Assembly (NCBI GenBank): GCA_022865685.1
Contig: JALHUB010000145.1
Coordinates: forward strand, 1-6,164
Reading direction: 5' to 3'
Source of the DNA: Dehalococcoidia bacterium
GTDB lineage: Bacteria; Chloroflexota; Dehalococcoidia; DSTF01; JALHUB01
Length of the DNA: 6,164 bases
The notes beneath the pieces were generated by a model. That model was not told the DNA's origin and did not search any database. It saw only the letters and a program-made list of their open reading frames with translations. Of this stretch, positions 5,182 to 6,164 are shown in pieces. Both the position numbers and the translations under genes were made by a program. The number at the start of each line of letters is the position of its first letter. Positions within the stretch are counted from its first letter, which is position 1.

Positions 5182-5255
5182 GGTCGGGTCCCCCAATGGC
5201 GGACAGGCTGTCTGGCCCGACCGGCCATCCCCCTCGGGGCGGGCAGGATGCCCGC
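5182..5255. repeat. Pair of intergenic palindromes between rplA and the rplJ promoter
   Basis: Two inverted repeats stand close together. The first is GGTCGGG (5182-5188) with CCCGACC (5216-5222), enclosing a small GACA/TGTC hairpin near 5202-5212. The second is GCGGGCA (5239-5245) with TGCCCGC (5249-5255) around a 3-nt loop. Neither has a T-run on either strand, so they are not clear terminators, although they could still protect the rplA mRNA 3' end. GC-rich palindromes of the GCGGGCAGGATGCCCGC kind can be dispersed REP-like repeats; only one copy is visible here. The rest of the gap (5121-5286) shows the rplJ promoter and nothing coding. Confidence 0.5.
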
Positions 5256-5286
5256 GCTACGCGAAAGGGGTCAGGCGAAAGTCCGC

Positions 5287-6003
5287 CTATGTCGTGCTCA
5301 ATGCAAGCGTCGAGCCGGGCTCCAGTTTGATGCCGGGGCCCATCGACGTCGCCAGGGTCATGCTGCGCACGAACTGGCCCTTGGCGCCCGCCGGCCGCGA
5401 CTTCACGATCGTCTCGATGATCGCGGCCAGGTTCTCGAGGAGCTTGTCCTCCTCGAAGCCGATCTTGCCGATTGGCACGTGGATGATTGCGCTGCGGTCG
5501 AGGCGGTACTCGACGCGTCCCTGGCGGGCATCGCGGACGGCGCGGGCGATGTCCTGCTCGTCGACGACGGTGCCGGAGCGCGGGTTGGGCATGAGGCCGC
5601 GCGGCCCCAGGACGCGCCCCAGGCGTCCCACCTTGCCCATCATCTCGCGCTGGGCGAGGGCGACGTCGAAGTCCGTCCAGCCGCCTTCGACCTTCTTGAC
5701 CAGGTCGTCGCCGCCGACGAACTCCGCGCCCGATTCCTGCGCCGCCCTGGCGCCTTCACCCTCGGCGAAGACGAGGACGCGCACGGTCTTGCCGAGACCG
5801 TGCGGCAGCAGGACGGAGCCGCGCAACTGCTGGTCGGCGTGACGTACGTCGAGGCCGGTGCGGACGTGCAGCTCCACCGTCTCGTCGAAGCGGGTGTGGG
5901 CCGCCTTCTTGGCGAGCGCAATCGCTTCCTCCGGCGAATAAGCCGCCAGGCGGTCGACGAGCGTAAGCGCCTCGCGATGCTTCTTTCCGACCTTCGTGAC
6001 CAC
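5287..6003 (-). CDS. rplA: 50S ribosomal protein L1
   Basis: L1 binds 23S rRNA at the L1 stalk, helps release deacylated tRNA from the E site, and in many bacteria represses its own rplK-rplA mRNA. The product has 238 residues, typical of bacterial L1 (about 230). The N-terminal RNA-binding segment TRFDETVELHVRTGLDVR lies near 37-54. The family signature LGRVLGPRGLMPNPRSGTV lies near 128-146, and the C-terminal part GPGIKLEP near 222-229. The GTG at 6003 has AGAGGT 6 nt upstream and is the only reasonable start. That SD falls within the last conserved codons of L11, so the two genes abut with no spacer, and the rplK frame continues into rplA in another phase. No clear terminator follows the TAG at 5289-5287. 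Confidence 0.97.
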   Translation of the reverse strand: MVTKVGKKHREALTLVDRLAAYSPEEAIALAKKAAHTRFDETVELHVRTGLDVRHADQQLRGSVLLPHGLGKTVRVLVFAEGEGARAAQESGAEFVGGDDLVKKVEGGWTDFDVALAQREMMGKVGRLGRVLGPRGLMPNPRSGTVVDEQDIARAVRDARQGRVEYRLDRSAIIHVPIGKIGFEEDKLLENLAAIIETIVKSRPAGAKGQFVRSMTLATSMGPGIKLEPGSTLALSTT

Positions 6004-6164
6004 GATTTGACCTCTATTCCCATGCTGCGGGCGGTGCCCTCCACCATCCGCGTCGCCGCCTCGACGTCGCTGGTGTTCAGGTCGCGCAGCTTGATCTCGG
6101 CGATCTCGCGGATCTTCTCGCGGGGGAGCTCGCCCACCTTTTCGCGTTTCTGGGTCGGGCTGCC
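5640..6164 (-). CDS. rplK: 50S ribosomal protein L11 C-terminal part, 5' partial, reading past its expected stop
   Basis: From the right edge the frame reads GSPTQKREKVGELPREKIRE, then IAEIKLRDLNTSDVEAATRM and VEGTARSMGIEV. This is the C-terminal rRNA-binding domain of L11, which contacts the GTPase-associated region of 23S rRNA. Homology ends near 6009, where L11 proteins normally stop within a few residues. Here no stop is found: after MGIEV the frame continues KSW and then an Arg/Ser-rich stretch of about 120 residues, out of phase inside rplA, until TGA at 5642-5640. That extension has the composition of a shadow frame and is probably not native. A single base change (for example TCG to TAG at 6005-6003) would restore a normal end, so a sequencing error or a stop-loss mutation is likely. 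The true gene probably ends near 6003-6010. Confidence 0.85.
   Translation of the reverse strand, partial: GSPTQKREKVGELPREKIREIAEIKLRDLNTSDVEAATRMVEGTARSMGIEVKSWSRRSERSIARRLRSSTAWRLIRRRKRLRSPRRRPTPASTRRWSCTSAPASTYVTPTSSCAAPSCCRTVSARPCASSSSPRVKAPGRRRNRARSSSAATTWSRRSKAAGRTSTSPSPSAR

Noticed and set aside
5273..5288. A hairpin AGGCG/CGCCT at the rplA stop as terminator
   Set aside because: It is a 5-bp stem overlapping the stop codon with no T-run after it on the - strand.
5118..5330. A 70-codon + strand frame in the rplA-rplJ gap
   Set aside because: It crosses the rplJ promoter, the palindromes and the end of rplA, has Arg/Gly/Pro-rich composition and no SD.
1..6164. CRISPR array, tRNA genes, insertion sequences, phage or defence genes
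   Set aside because: I saw no regularly spaced direct repeats, no cloverleaf-like sequence in the gaps, and no transposase or integrase motifs; every stretch over 300 bases is accounted for by genes.

Overview
This high-GC window carries the end of one nickel-cofactor gene cluster on the + strand. Facing it on the - strand are a lipoprotein gene, a small three-gene operon containing radC, and the ribosomal stalk genes rplL-rplJ preceded by rplA-rplK. Gene content, GC-rich codon use, frequent non-AUG starts and the style of the L10/L12 proteins suggest a Chloroflexota-like bacterium, possibly from a metagenome assembly. That taxonomic guess is inference only. I see no tRNA, rRNA, CRISPR array, phage gene or transposase.

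Left part (1-1363, +): the 3' end of larB runs with a 4-base overlap into larC. LarB and LarC make and nickel-load the pincer nucleotide (NPN) cofactor of lactate racemase and related LarA-type enzymes. larC probably starts at a CTG codon placed 6 nt after an AGGAG Shine-Dalgarno (SD) site; the first ATG would cut off a conserved N-terminal motif. A strong hairpin (1374-1405) ends the convergent transcript from the other strand.

Middle (1441-3827, -): a secreted lipoprotein gene has its own good promoter (TTGACA-17-CAAAAT), a near-perfect SD and a TTG start. Upstream lies a tight operon, read in the order zinc-finger/TM/LysM protein, two-TM membrane protein, radC. It appears to be driven by an extended -10 promoter so close to the ATG that the mRNA would be nearly leaderless.

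Right part (3888-6164, -): rplJ-rplL form a unit with their own promoter, an L10-type leader, an attenuator hairpin and a 3' terminator. The 5' end of the leader can pair over 12 positions with the attenuator, which gives a readable antiterminator/terminator switch. rplA and the 3' part of rplK lie upstream. The rplK frame has no stop codon after the conserved L11 C-terminus and runs about 360 nt into rplA in another frame, which points to a sequence error or a real stop loss. rpoB does not follow rplL here.

The most interesting points are the rplK stop loss, the leader switch, the CTG start of larC, and the leaderless operon joining an unusual zinc finger-TM-LysM protein with RadC.
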